Shown: in pieces, positions 11,447-23,000 of the stretch
Numbering within the stretch: position 1 is the stretch's first letter
Layout: every line of letters starts with the position of its first letter
Origin: Scedosporium boydii
Lineage: Eukaryota > Ascomycota > Sordariomycetes > Microascales > Microascaceae
Assembly: GCA_002221725.1 (NCBI GenBank)
Contig: NJFT01000117.1
Location: 1 to 64,000, forward strand
Length of the DNA: 64,000 nucleotides
Direction of reading: 5' to 3'
Position numbers and translations under genes: made by a program
The notes under the pieces: model-generated
What the model saw: only the letters and a program-made list of their open reading frames with translations
Told to the model about the DNA's origin: nothing
Database searches by the model: none

Positions 11447-12898
11447 ATGAGGCTCGCTCATTTGCTTCCTGTCGCCGGCCTCATCGCGGCCGGCCTCAGC
11501 ATCGACACCCCCGTCGGCGTGAGGGCCGTCCGTCCTCGCGGCGGCTACGGTGACGGCCCCGGAGGATACGGCTACGGCGGCCACGGCGGAAACGACGGCT
11601 GGGGTAACGGCGGCGGAAAGGGTGGTCACGGCGGTGGTGGCCATGGCGGCGGCGACCACCATGAGCCCGAGCCCGAGGAGCCTTGTGAGACTAGCGAGGC
11701 TCCTCCCCCGGAGACCACCCCTTGTGAGGAGGAGACTACCGAAGTCCCTCCACCCGAGACGACTCCTTGCGAGGAGACGACTGAAGTCCCTCCTCCTGAG
11801 ACCACGCCTTGTGAGGAGGAATTTACCACTGAGGTTCCGCCCCCGGAGACGACCCCCTGCGAGGAAACTACTACTGAGGTGCCCCCTCCCGAGACCACGC
11901 CTTGCGAGGAAGAGTCCACCACTGAAGTCCCTCCCCCCGAAACCACACCATGTGAAGAAGAATCGACCACTGAAGTTCCCCCTCCCGAGACTACCCCTTG
12001 CGAAGAAGAGTCTACTACTGAAGTTCCTCCTCCTGAGACCACACCCTGCGAAGAGGAGAGCACTACTGAGGTGCCCCCTCCCGAGACCACTCCTTGCGAG
12101 GAAGAGTCCACCACCGAGGTCCCTCCCCCCGAGACTACCCCCTGTGAGGAAGAGTCGACGACTGAAGTTCCTCCTCCTGAAACCACCCCTTGTGAGGAGG
12201 AGTCCACCACTGAAGTCCCCCCTCCTGAGACGACCCCTTGTGAAGAAGAATCCACTACTGAGGTCCCTCCTCCCGAGACTACTCCCTGTGAAGAAGAGAG
12301 CACTACCGAGGTTCCTCCCCCTGAGACTACGCCTTGCGAGGAGACCACGACTGAAGTTCCTCCTCCCGAAACCACCCCTTGTGAGGAAGAGAGCACTACC
12401 GAGGTGCCCCCTCCCGAGACCACCCCCTGTGAAGAGACTACCACTGAGGCCCCTCCCCCGGAGAGCACTCCTTGTGAAGAGTCCAGCGAGGTTCCTCCCC
12501 CTCCTGAGTCCACCCCCTGTGAAGAGACTAGCGAAGTTCCCCCTCCTCCTGAGTCGACTCCTTGTGAGGAGACTTCGGAAGTTCCTCCTCCTCCCGAATC
12601 TACTCCTTGTGAAGAGACTTCCGAGGTTCCTCCCCCTCCGGAGTCCACTCCCTGTGAAGAAACCACCGAAGTTCCTCCTCCTCCCGCCGAGACTTCCAAG
12701 GTCCCTCCCCCTCCCGGAACTGAGGTTCCCCCTCCCGCTGAGACTACTCTCAAGCCCACCACTAAGGTGCCCACGCCTCCCGAGCCGACTCCCGAGCAGC
12801 CCACCACCGTCCCTCCCACGCCGGCAGCCGGTGCCCACAACGCCGTCAGCGGTTTCGCCGCTGCCGCCGTCGCCCTTGCTGCCCTCTTCCTCATGTAA
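11447..12898 (+). CDS. GPI-anchored Cys/Pro/Glu/Thr repeat wall protein
   Basis: 483 residues, one exon. In order: a signal peptide (about residues 1-20, MRLAHLLPVAGLIAAGLS); a Gly/His/Tyr-rich segment (about 32-70); about 20 tandem copies of a 14-16-residue unit of the form TTEVPPPETTPCEEES, drifting to EVPPPPESTPCEETS in the last copies; a Cys-free Pro/Thr stalk; and a hydrophobic C-terminal tail (SGFAAAAVALAALFLM) after small residues, typical of GPI attachment. Thr/Ser-Pro density implies heavy O-glycosylation, and one Cys per repeat could allow cross-linking in the wall. Codon choice differs between copies although the peptide is nearly constant, including TCN/AGC serine switches, which suggests selection on the protein. 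Expected location is the outer wall layer; adhesive or structural use is inference. Confidence 0.9.
   Translation: MRLAHLLPVAGLIAAGLSIDTPVGVRAVRPRGGYGDGPGGYGYGGHGGNDGWGNGGGKGGHGGGGHGGGDHHEPEPEEPCETSEAPPPETTPCEEETTEVPPPETTPCEETTEVPPPETTPCEEEFTTEVPPPETTPCEETTTEVPPPETTPCEEESTTEVPPPETTPCEEESTTEVPPPETTPCEEESTTEVPPPETTPCEEESTTEVPPPETTPCEEESTTEVPPPETTPCEEESTTEVPPPETTPCEEESTTEVPPPETTPCEEESTTEVPPPETTPCEEESTTEVPPPETTPCEETTTEVPPPETTPCEEESTTEVPPPETTPCEETTTEAPPPESTPCEESSEVPPPPESTPCEETSEVPPPPESTPCEETSEVPPPPESTPCEETSEVPPPPESTPCEETTEVPPPPAETSKVPPPPGTEVPPPAETTLKPTTKVPTPPEPTPEQPTTVPPTPAAGAHNAVSGFAAAAVALAALFLM
11669..12700 (+). repeat. degenerate 42-48-bp coding tandem repeat
   Basis: About 20 repeats encoding the PPPETTPCEE unit. 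DNA identity between copies is visibly lower than peptide identity. The periodicity opens long frames on the other strand and frames, which are by-products. Confidence 0.9.
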
Positions 12899-15773
12899 GT
12901 GGAGCAGTAGCAAGAGGCGCAGAGATTTCTCCTACGGGATTTCGAAGACTGTCATCCTCACCCGCATCACATACTAGCGGGTGAGTTGAGGCACAAACTA
13001 GGGCTAGGCTATTTTGCATTGGTGTCAAGGGTTTATAGACTGGGCATTTTTTTTTGGATATGACCACTTTTTGGGTTTTAATTTTTTTGCTTTTTTTGGA
13101 CCGGGGAAAATAACTGGGTTGACATGGCCGGAAGAAGAACATTATTTTTACAGGATTCACGACTTTCCTTCAGAGACGCCCTTCTATTCACCCTTTTTTG
13201 GCATTATTTTCTACTTCTTCGGAGATGGGCAGTTTGGAGACCAGCATATTTTTTGTTACGATGAGAAGTCGGGTCGGGATAGGCAATATGGAAGGATTTA
13301 TTTGGATGGATACAGGTAGAATAGTAATCAATAGTATATTTATTGTTTAGTTTACACATTTTCACTTTCCCCAGATCTTCTTTTTACCTCGTGTTGTGAC
13401 TGGTGATGATGGATATTGGGATTTTCACTGCTACGAGCAATAATACGAGAACGATTGAGGCATTTGCTCATTCTCGAGTCATCCTTACCCGGTTCGGCCC
13501 TAAAGCTTGGCGGCGATCATGAGGTGGCGTCGTAGCAAGCCCAAGGTTAGGAGAGATGCAATGTAACGATGCCAGGGGAGGGGGGTGTGAGTTGAGTGCG
13601 GGACAAGTTCGGCTCCGTTCCTCTCGGTTTTCTGATCAAAGATTGCCCGATGATTGATGCTGTGGTTGGAAGGATTACAATACATGGTCTACATGGTCAT
13701 GTCTGCATGCTCATCTGCACTCAACGCACAATAGAGTTGGCTCTAGCGAGTAGGAGGAGCCTGGGGAATGTAGGAGGCACGTGTGGTTGGTGAGGGTTTG
13801 GTTGCCAGGGACGTGGGATACGAGAAAGCAAGCACGAGCACACAAGGATTGGGGAACCCTGATTGACAGGAACGTGGGAAGACAAGGTTGGTGAGCGGGT
13901 GCGGGATCGATACGCAAGGGTCGTTTGTGCGGTGGAGCACTCGGAATGGAATGGAATGGAATATATTACTGTTTTCGCGTGGTATTTCTCTCTCGGCCAG
14001 TTCCTGTTGCTTGTGTGGGAATCGACGAGGCATTATCTTGGAGGCGAGGATAAGCGTGAGGATGCATCTGCGAGGTGTTTGCTGGCGAAGGAGGTGCATG
14101 CATGCACTATGTCATTGATCCCCGATATTCAGTTCTTCGCGGAGTCAACCTTTGGGCTAGAGAGGCGGTCCTGCATTGGTTTGGGGGCAGAAATGGACTC
14201 GATGCAGCTCCAGTTCACAAATCAGCCAGTGGGCTTGAAGACCTTGGGGGAGGGGAACTCCCTTTGCCAGCTCTGCTCGGCTTCGGCTTGAATTGAGTTT
14301 TGACTAGGAAGAAGGTTCACTAGGTTCTCATGCTAGCTGGCACCTACAGTGGCTCATCCACGACCCAGCTGGATCCGGATCAAGTCTGGGAGGTTGGGTT
14401 CGTGCTACGTCGTAGCCGTGGTGAAGCTCATCGAGATAAGACCATCATGTCGAGATAACGTCACTTTCCAACAATTGGCAAGAGCGATCGCCAGGACCAA
14501 GAACCAACGCAACGCAGCATCGAGACCCGCAGACATCTCTCTGCCAACCTCTCGACTGTTGGCCTTTGCTGCTTGATACGGATTAGCGTCGCTGCAAGGT
14601 GCATTTCCTGACTTCGTATTGCTGAGCTGGAGGTTCGGGCTGATTGGGTAGCGTCCGGATGGGTCTCCGCGCCTGGCTCCGAATCGGCAATCGGGAACGC
14701 CACGGTCATGATACGTCACGATAGATTCACTGAGTTAAAGATAGAACGTCAAGACGGAGAAGGCGAGTTACGGTGCCCGTTACTGTCATTTTTGGGCAAG
14801 GGATCCCCGGTTTGCGGCGTCAGTTGATAATCCTATCGCTGTAGAGCGAGAGTAATTACATTATCGAGATCCTGCAAGTGTCTCAAATGCTCAGATTGAA
14901 CATGAGCTGGTAGTATTCACAACTCTTCCACTTACACCGCCCAACTTTTCTGATTCATCATGGCTCTCGACATCTCCAGCTTCTTAAAACGATAATAAAC
15001 TATTAAACGCAGACCAGAACCGAGCGGGACGCGGGTCTCAGTCGAAATCCAGGTCCTCTTTTAATTTTTAATATTTTCCTTTTGAATTTCTTTTCCTCCG
15101 TTGCCAAGGGATCTCCCTAGCTAGTCCCTGGACTTGGTGATCTGATAGTGGCTCGAGACTGCAAAGAGCTGCCCTTCTCACAGGACTCATTATCGATTAT
15201 TTCGCCTTGTTGCTTTGTCCTTTGTCCTGTTTGGCTATGCCCAGTCCAGACAAGCACCCGATGGCTCGCTCTCATCCTCGGTCACTCCGTGCTTCCCTTC
15301 TTGCTCGAGGGAGGATGGAATTGGGGTTGGGTGTGTGGGGAGACGAGCCAAACCTCGTATTTCCCCAGTCTGGCTACCAACATTGAACCATGCGACAGGA
15401 GTGAGAAGCAAGGCCAGCCCATGTAGTCTACTCCTCTTTCCTGCAAGCCCTTGTAGCTCTTAATATGCCCGGATATCGGCACACCGCGATTGGCTGGGTC
15501 CTTAAGTTCTCTTCTCGTTCTCCGTAGTTTAATCAGTGATCGAGTGTGACATATCGACATGAGAGAAAGCAGCCTGGAAACCTGATGGCTCTGATGCGGG
15601 GAGACGCTTTTCGTCTCGTCGTCTCGCCATTCTCTTTTCCCATCCCTCTTTTCATCCATTCATTGTTCCTTGCACCTCCCGGCCCTTTCCGATCGATCTC
15701 CCGCCCTCATCACACAAGCGGATAACATGCCATCCTTCCTCTTACGCTCCCCACTACATAGATGATGATCGTC
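12899..15773. other. intergenic, 2.9 kb
   Basis: Begins with a T-rich trailer (about 13040-13260) that fits the 3' UTR and polyadenylation region of the repeat-protein gene. The remainder has short chance frames only. No RNA gene or repeat recognised. Confidence 0.5.
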
Positions 15774-16729
15774 CTATTCAATCAACCCGTCAACACCTCC
15801 TGCCGAAGCCCACCTCTCACACTCCTCCCGACGCTCCGCAACCCACTCTTCCGACTCAGCGGGGAACAGATACCACTCCCCTCCGCCCTCCATGTCCTTA
15901 AACACCTGTTCAAGCTCGGCAACAGTTCCGTACTCCCCGTTCCAACACTGGGTTATGATTCCGTCCTCTAGCGAATCAGATAATCGAGGAAACTCTTTCC
16001 GTTGAAACATCTTCATCAACGTCGGAACATCGTATTCTTCCCGCGCATACGGATAGTGCCCACGTATGAGGCTGTAAAAGATCGAGCCGATGGCGAAATT
16101 CTCGGTGTAAGGACCAGCCAGACCGTATCCTCTCCCTTTCCCTTCTTCCTTGCTCAGAAGCCGACAAAACGGCTCAGTCGCCACGGGGAGTTGGTTGCCC
16201 ACTGGGAGCGATGAGCCGAATCGTGAATTCTTAGGTTACCGTTCTGGTCAATGAGTAGATTGTCCGGGCGAAGGTCCCCGTGGGCGTAGCCCTGTTTTTC
16301 CATAAAGGCCGCTCCCCCGCATAGCTGACCCATCCAACGAAAGGCAGTACGTTGGACGTAGCTATAGCTTTTTGAATTGATCACGTCGCGGAGGTCTCGG
16401 ACCGCACGAAGCATGAACGTTGCCGAAGGAGTCTGATATATGCATGGCACTATGTATGGACTCTTTCGGCCAAGAATCTCAAAGGTCTTTTGCTCATTAG
16501 CGAATTCCTCTCGCGCATCTTCGATCTTGCGGCGAGGTATCTTGACGACGACCACGTCGCTCAGTTTATAGATGAGGCCGTAGGCACCCATCCCGAGTAG
16601 TCCTGGGGCGAAGACATGGTCATCTAAGTAAACGATAGCCTCTGAACTCGCCTTGGATGGCATCCTGAGGCGTTGGGATGAAGCATAAGATTGACAATGC
16701 GGGGAAAAATAGATTCTTCTCCTTGGCAC
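15774..16729 (-). pseudogene. protein kinase gene with 1-base frameshift at DFG
   Basis: Two overlapping frames make one eukaryotic-type kinase domain. The 5' frame (from 16729, or Met23 at 16663) carries the glycine loop LGMGAYGLIYKL, the ATP lysine in VVVKIPRR, a probable alpha-C Glu (FANEQKTF) and a catalytic loop HGDLRPDN, where HRD has become HGD as in many fungal accessory kinases. At 16216-16222 the strand reads GATTCGGC. With one more T it would read Asp-Phe-Gly and continue straight into the second frame (ending at 15774), which holds the F-helix-like ENFAIGSIFYSL and the C-lobe. So exactly one base appears to be missing, in a T run. No GT-AG pair explains the shift. Either the gene is recently dead or the assembly has a homopolymer error. 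Without repair the product ends soon after the catalytic loop and is inactive. Confidence 0.85.
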
Positions 16730-17259
16730 TCAAAAGGGCCTATCCAATAGTATTAATTGGCTCATTGACGAGAGAAGGAGAAGACATAACATGAAGGAAA
16801 AGCAAGGAGACCGAGTTCGCTCTTTACAGGACTAGATGGAGTCCTCAGCGATCGGTGCCGTCCTAGCCAAAAGGTAATTTTCCTTTATGCAAGGGCGGAA
16901 AAACTCACTGGTGTGAGAAGCAAGGGATTGTGGTATCAACACAGTCCACGGCTCGGATCCGACGATGCGGGTGCGGCGGCATTGTCGGCGTGCCGTACTG
17001 AGCAAGCCGATTCGGAACTTTGGATCATCGGCGCCGAGACTCACCTCGCCGGTCACCAAAAGGATCGGGCGAGACATGAATTGTCGGTTACTTGGATTAA
17101 AAGAAAATGAAGTTAAAGAATCACAAGAATCGAGCCTGTGTCATGCCCACCATCATGTTCATGCCTCATGACAAGGAAATCTAATACCCATAACACTCCA
17201 AACCCATAATGCAATCCCCGGTAATAACCCCATATGATCCACCGACTTTCCCAACCCCA
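16730..17259. other. intergenic, 0.5 kb
   Basis: Spacer between two minus-strand genes: promoter of the kinase gene and 3' trailer of cdc23. Nothing else seen. Confidence 0.5.
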
Positions 17260-19488
17260 TCACACCCCCTCAGCATCCATCCTCGCCCTCACCTCCCTCA
17301 ACAACGCCTTCGCCTCCTCCACCTCCACCCCATCCTCACACAACTCCGTCGCCAACCGATTCGCCGTGACATAATCCTCCGTATCAAGCGCATACCTCGC
17401 CAACCACATCCTCGCCTTGCTCGTCGCCGCCGTGACACCGGTACCGCCCTCGTGATCTCCGGCCCCAACGGCAGCGCCTTCACCACCTCTGCCGTCGTCT
17501 GAAGCGGGTGGTGAATCGTTATGTATGGTGATGGACTCCTGGAAACGCTTGTCGTCGGAGGATTCGACACCGCCGTCTTCCTGCGCGAGGCAGAGCTCCA
17601 TGTAGGACTTGGCCTCGTCGATTTCGCCCAGCCGATTATACATGTTGGCAATCTGCAGCAACGTCTCGGGATCCATGTGTCCCGTCGTGTTCCGTCCACC
17701 TAGCAGCTCGCCGCCACTACCGAAGCTGCTCCCCACGTCGTAATACGCATCGGCTAACAGCGCGCGTTTAAGCGCCTTGATGCCGTCCCTGTCGCGATCC
17801 ATCTTCTCGAGACATGAGCCGACAGCCAACCACATCTTGCCGTCCCAGGGCCGTAGACCGGCCGCCTTCTTGTAGTACCATAGAGCGTAGGTGTGCATCT
17901 CCAGCATCTCGTACGTCTGACCAAGACCGTACCAGGCCCGATAATCCCGACGGTTGACATCTACGGCGCGGCGATACGACTCGATGGCGGCATGTGTATT
18001 CTTCAGCTCGACGTACTCGTGGCCCATGAGCGTCCAGGCCGACAAGCACGTCCGGTCAAGCGTGAGAGCGCGGCGGAAGTACTGTACGGCCTTTTCGTGC
18101 ATAGATAAAAGGCTGTAGTAGTTCCCGATGACGACGCACGATTCGGGCCGGAACTTGTCGACGTTGGAGCAGAGGTGGGCCAGGAAGGCGAGTTTGGGGC
18201 GCATGTTCATGACGTAGAGGATGTTAGAGTAGTGGTCGAGGGAGTCGAGGCGGTAAGGGTGGAGGGAGAGGAGGCGGCTGAAGTGCTGCTCGGCGGCGAC
18301 GAAGTCCTTGGCGTGGTAGGACAGGAGGGCGTTGCAGGTGAGGAGGAAGGAGGAGGTGGGGAAGATGCTGAGGAGTTGGTCGAGGGAGTTGGCGAGGGAG
18401 GGGCCTTGTTGGAAGAGTTCGAGGGAGGTGTGGAGGTGGAACATGAAGGAGACGATGTTGTGTGGGAGGTGTTTGGCGATGCGGTTGAGCTGGAGGTGGT
18501 CAGTCGCTGATGTTGATGTAGAGGAATCGGATCGTAGACTTACGTCCTCTACTCGAGATATTAATGAAGCCATCTCGAGCCAGCAGCCCCAGTTCATGGG
18601 GAAGAGGTGCACGCTCCGTACCAAATACTCCATGGCCTTTTCATTGTTCTTTTCCTTTGCAAGCACCATTCCGTAGCTAGCAAGCAGGGCCATATGTCAG
18701 CGGGTTGGTTCATGGGTGACAGGAGTAGAAGAGTGCGTCGGCATTACTGACAGATATTCGAGCCAGCCCTGGCTCCCCACCGCCTCCTCATCGCCCACAC
18801 TCCTCTCCTCAAACCACGCATTAAGACACTTGCTCACAAGAAGCAGCTGCTTATTCCCCACCGTCCCCACATCATGCGGCCCCATCACCATCTCAGCATC
18901 CTCATCTTTCCTCTTTTCGCCCGATATCACCTTGGCATAGAGCGCAAGGAACAGACTCTTCTGGCTTATCTTCGGCAGCGCCGCAATTTTGCTCGACTCA
19001 GCTGCTGCCGTCGCCGCCGTCGCACTCGGTTTTAGCTTGCCCTTTCCCTTGGGAGTTCCCGCCGGCGGCTCAACTTTGGATTCCACTATGCCCGAGAGCA
19101 TAGACTCGGGGAGAAAGACGGCGGCGCATCGGTCGTATTCGCGGCAGTCGAAGAGAGATTTTGCGAAGAGGTACTTGTTGAATTCTTGCGCTTCTAGTCG
19201 TGCTTCTTCGGGGTCGGGATTTGGGCCGGATATGGAGGCGGACTGGGCGGTTATCGTGTCTTGGGAGGAGGGTTGTTGGCCTGTGGATTCGGGGATGGAG
19301 TTGAGGAGCTCGGCGGCCCTGCAAGAAGCTTAGCATTAGGGCTTGGGGAGAGGCAGTCAATTGGGGGTATTGAAATGAACCTGGACGCACCATTTTGCGG
19401 ATTGGTAGAGACAGCGCTCGGAGCATTTGACTACAGCGTCCTGCAGAGCTGCCCGCAATTGGAAGACTTCATTGTCGCTGAGGGACAT
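17260..19488 (-). CDS. cdc23: anaphase-promoting complex subunit Cdc23/Apc8
   Basis: Spliced from 19488-19391, 19318-18752, 18676-18544 and 18489-17260 (675 aa). Start MSLSDNEVFQLRAAL at 19488. Introns have donors GTGCGT, GTCAGT and GTAAGT. The third (54 nt) is in frame and free of stops, but has a perfect donor and a CTGAC branch site, and its removal restores VED-LNRIAKHLPHN. The N-terminal APC8 domain is followed by repeated TPR motifs (for example YFRRALTLD, AIESYRRAVDVNRRDYRAWYGLGQ, YALWYYKKAAGLRPWDGKMW), diagnostic for this scaffold subunit of the nuclear ubiquitin ligase that drives anaphase and mitotic exit. A Gly/Asp-rich insert (about residues 600-635) interrupts the C-terminal TPRs, which is common in filamentous fungi. 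Confidence 0.95.
18490..18543 (-). other. in-frame 54-nt intron of cdc23
   Basis: Donor GTAAGT, branch CTGAC, acceptor CAG. Because it is a multiple of three without a stop, retention would insert 18 residues rather than truncate. Confidence 0.8.
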
Positions 19489-20622
19489 GGCTCAGGCATG
19501 TGGGTGACCTTCTGGTGTGTCTAGAGATTGGGTTGGGATACTGTTGAGCGGTATATGGGAGCCTCTTCCGAAGTTATGGTTCTTGAGAAGGAATGTAGCC
19601 TGGGTGGTTGGCGGGGAAGCTGTGCTGATTATTGTGAGCTGTGGTGGTGAAGCTCTTCAGTCGCGTCGACGCGGTTGTGAATTCTTGGAAGCTTGAGATC
19701 TCAATCAATACATTTGTACTTCGTACAGCACAAGCACACAGATACAGAGGTACACAGATACCATGCCACCAAGGCGGACAGTAGAGGGGCACGGCACTTG
19801 CTCCAGAGTGTGATGTCACGTGATATCAATCCTACATCTTCTAAACTACACATCTTCAGCACCGCAGGAGAGCGAAGAACTTACAGTTTCCGCAAGTTAG
19901 CACGGCCGACATTTTCACTCCAGGCAGCAGGTAGACCAAAATCATGCGGGGCGTGACGGGAAGCCCCTAGCAGGCAGGATGAACACGGAGCATACGGGGT
20001 TGGTTGGCCTCCCGCGTCTAACCCCTCCGGGCCACCACCAATCCGGGTGAGAGTAGGCATCCCGTTTGCATCGGCGGACTGATGGATTGGCAAATTCCTT
20101 TAGTGGCGTTTTGCATCCCTTGGAATGGTCAACGTAAATAGCGGGAGATATTCGCGATCCAGGTTTTGGGCAGTTAACCATCGCGGCCCGATCTTCCTTG
20201 CCGAAGTAAACGCGCCAGGCCGCTCTGCAGGAATCCTTTGAGCGGTTGATGGTATCCCTAGCTTTTTTCAAACCTCAAGCGAGCAGCCTGATAATAAAAC
20301 ATTGTCCGCATAGCCGACCGCCGACAGTGGCGGATTGTTTTCCCAACGTCAACCTCGATCTCAGCAACCGCTTCCAAAGCTAACCTACCGGGCAATCTAT
20401 GGACCGCCTTTTGCAGTGTAGCTGGTGAACGACTCTTGATAGAAGCGAAATACGTCCTCGACTGCTCAGTCAGAATCTGAATCGTTCTTCCAGTCTCCTG
20501 AACAGTTCCGACATATCCAAGCTGTACACTCGCAATTCACATCAGATTCGCGGCCCGACATCTTCTAAATACATCTGGGCTGTAGAACATTAATCAGCCC
20601 CAGGGTTTAGCAAAATAGCCTA
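19489..20622. other. divergent intergenic region, 1.1 kb
   Basis: Lies between the start of cdc23 (minus) and the BTB gene (plus), so it holds both promoters. One TACTTCGTA nonamer at 19717. No other feature recognised. Confidence 0.5.
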
Positions 20623-21886
20623 ATGGACGGATCTCATCGCGAGTTTGATCCTGACGGCGATGTCCTTCTAATTTTACAGAATCCGAATGCACCCTTTGCC
20701 GACTGGAACCAGCAGGAGACACTTAGTTTTTCAGCCTCTTTTGGCTTAGGAAGAAAGAAGAAGGGTAAGAAAGGCAAGAAGGGCAAGGGACAGGTATGTA
20801 ATTTCTTAAGCTGCCACCACTATTTCTTACGCCGAGGCTGAAATGCTGTCGTTGAGCCGCTCTCCGATCCGCTAGACGTGGAAGAACCGTCACCGACAGA
20901 GGCGCTCGACCAGCCTATAGAAACGTCAGCCACAGAAGATAAACTCGAAGAAGACACTGGCGTAGTCGTCGAAGAGGTACGACTACGCGTCTCATCACGG
21001 CACTTGATCTTGGGTTCAACCTACTTTAGAAACCTTCTCACCTCCGCCTGGAAGGAAGCGACTACTAGTGCAGATGGCTGCCGATGTATATACGCTGAAC
21101 ACTGGGACGAGGAAGCCCTCACGATCCTCATGCACGCCGTCCATGGCCAAACTCGAAGTGTGCCTAGAATCGTCAGCCTTGAGATGCTGGCGAAGATTGC
21201 CCTTCTAGTCGACTATTACAAGTGCCATGAAGTTATTGAAGTCTTCTCTGATATGTGGATCCAGAAACTCAAGGACCAACTTCCGGTGCACTTTGACAGA
21301 GATCTCGTTCTCTGGGTTTTTATCTCCTATGTCTTCGCCCAAGACGATATCTTCTCGGAGGTGACTAGAAGAGTAATAGAGCAGAGTCCAGGAGAAGTTT
21401 CATCCCTGAGTCTTCCAATTCCATCCGTCATCGGCAAGTAATCTTCTAGCAGAGACTTTTCGGTACAGAGACTAACCTATAACAGAGGAACTCAATTGCC
21501 GTCGCATTGAATTAGCCGACTGGATCCTCATCCACCTTCGCTCCCTTTTGGTGCATTTTCGTGAAAACCACATGGGGTGCTCGTTTGAATGTTCATCTAT
21601 ACTTCTAGGCGCTCTTACGAAGGAGATGTACGCGAAGGGTCTCCCGCCGGTGTTTGGATCTGTTAGCGCTACGGAACGTAGCCTTGCAGACACGATCAAC
21701 ATTGTGCGCCAGTTTCAATCTCCTGAGTGGGTTAATGGGAAGAGAAACAGTTACGGCACACAGCACTCCTGCACATTGTCAGCATTTATCGAAGAGAAAG
21801 TTATCAAGCCTGTCAAGGTAGAAGGATTAAGTTTATCTAGTTTTCCGAGGCGTAGCATTCTCAAAAGAAGTGGGCGAGGGGTCTGA
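20623..21886 (+). CDS. BTB/POZ-domain protein, three exons with a GC-AG intron
   Basis: Exons 20623-20793, 20857-21433 and 21486-21886 give 382 residues. Intron 1 has GTATGT, a CTGAA branch and acceptor GAG. Intron 2 (52 nt) starts with GCAAGT, the strong consensus of GC-AG introns, with branch CTAAC. Only this donor brings exon 3 into phase, joining PSVI to EELNCRR. The N-terminus (EFDPDGDVLLIL) is followed by a Lys/Gly linker (about 43-57), then the BTB core (VRLRVSSRHLILGSTYFRNLL, about 98-120), a helical back half, and a C-terminal FECSSILLGALTKEM block shared with a large family of uncharacterised fungal BTB proteins. BTB domains mediate dimerisation or Cullin-3 binding; no Kelch, MATH or zinc finger is attached. 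Such genes are often clustered with HET and NLR-like genes, as here. Confidence 0.85.
21434..21485 (+). other. non-canonical GC-AG intron in the BTB gene
   Basis: GCAAGT donor, ACTAAC branch, AACAG acceptor, 52 nt. The GT donor four bases downstream gives the wrong phase. Confidence 0.8.
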
Positions 21887-22300
21887 CGCTCGAGTTCCAC
21901 TCCATCAGCTCCGCTCGTCTCAAGGTCTCGATCTGGAGTTTCTGATTCTCTAAGTTTATTTTGTTTATTATTGTTAGTATTCTCAGTGTATATTCCTAAC
22001 GCGACCATCGAGATGTCGGTGTTCCGATAGCCCAGACGAAACTATCTAGGCTAGTATACCCAGGCTGGTACTAAACTTGCGTATCTCGGATTTTGGCACT
22101 AGGCTCACACATTTCGTGATCGGTTTTGCACGCGCTGATGTCGTCGAGACCGCTGGATTTGTCGAATTTGGTCGCGGTTCAACACGAGAAAGTCGCCGTC
22201 GAGGTCGGTGGAGCGGTTGGTATTGTAGACACATTGACGGGGCTAGGAGGCTTTCGGATCGGTTGTCATAGGATGATGTTTTTTCTCGGTGATCGGGGAC
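21887..22300. other. intergenic, 0.4 kb
   Basis: 3' trailer of the BTB gene. No further gene supported. Confidence 0.4.
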
Positions 22301-22757
22301 TCAGCTCGAATACTCTTGCGTTCTGATAGTATTTCGCGAGGACGAGTTCGTTCCGCGCCCCTGAGACTCCAAGAAAGCAGAAATCATTTCGGGCAACCGG
22401 GCCTCGAGCTGAGTTATTATGGGCGGTATTCTACACGCGTCTCCTGAAATACTATTTCTAGGCACTCTGTTCATGACGCAGCAAAGTCTTGAGAGGTATC
22501 CCATGGGCGACGAGATGATCCGGAGCCTGGTAGTTGAAATTGGCAACTCCAGGTCGAGGCAGCTCAAGGCGCAGGCCAATCAGGCGGCTATATATCGTTG
22601 AAGACAAGAAGACATACCTTTGTAGCAGGGGAAGAGCTATGAAGTAGGCCCGAAACTTCACATCAGGACCAGGCTCTGGCTGGGGAGTCCATACGAACAT
22701 GGAGAGCTGAAATCCTGATGCATGTTGGCGGTTCCTCATCCCATCTCCAGACGCCAT
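22301..22757 (-). CDS. possible small two-exon hypothetical protein
   Basis: Exons 22757-22618 and 22526-22301 give 121 residues. The donor is a good GTATGT and the acceptor CAG, but I see no clear CTRAY branch site. The product has no signal peptide and I recognise no family; the FRAYFIALPLLQR segment looks protein-like. It could be a chance frame, or a fragment of a larger gene eroded in this accessory block. Confidence 0.25.
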
Positions 22758-22895
22758 GTTGCACCTGGACCCGGGACAAGGCTGGCGACCCCCCCCCGTC
22801 ACTCACTTAGCACCGCCGTTCACCAGCAATGCCAATTGGGAGATGACGTCTTCATGTGACGGCTTCCTGATGCTCCTTGGGCAATATGGTGGGTG

Positions 22896-22903
22896 TATAA
22901 ATA
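22896..22903 (+). promoter_or_regulatory. TATA-like box before the truncated HET gene
   Basis: TATAAATA followed by a TC-rich stretch with a CTAAC site at 22978. It lies 0.1 kb upstream of the surviving HET coding sequence, although the HET domain itself is missing between them. Confidence 0.35.
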
Positions 22904-23000
22904 TCTCGTTCAAGTCACTCGTTTCGCTCACACAGCTTCAAGACGTCAATTAACACGAATTCTTTGACTTCCCGTTGCTAACATATAATCTTGATCCTAA

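Noticed and set aside
11414..12913. 499-codon minus-strand frame and a 422-codon frame opposite the repeat protein
   Set aside because: Both arise from the 3-base-multiple repeat of the sense gene, have Arg/Gly- or Ser/Gly-only composition, and lack a start region or promoter. The sense frame has signal peptide and GPI tail.
21434..21485. Frameshift at the BTB exon 2/3 junction
   Set aside because: First suspected because the GT donor gives the wrong phase; the overlapping GC donor resolves it fully.
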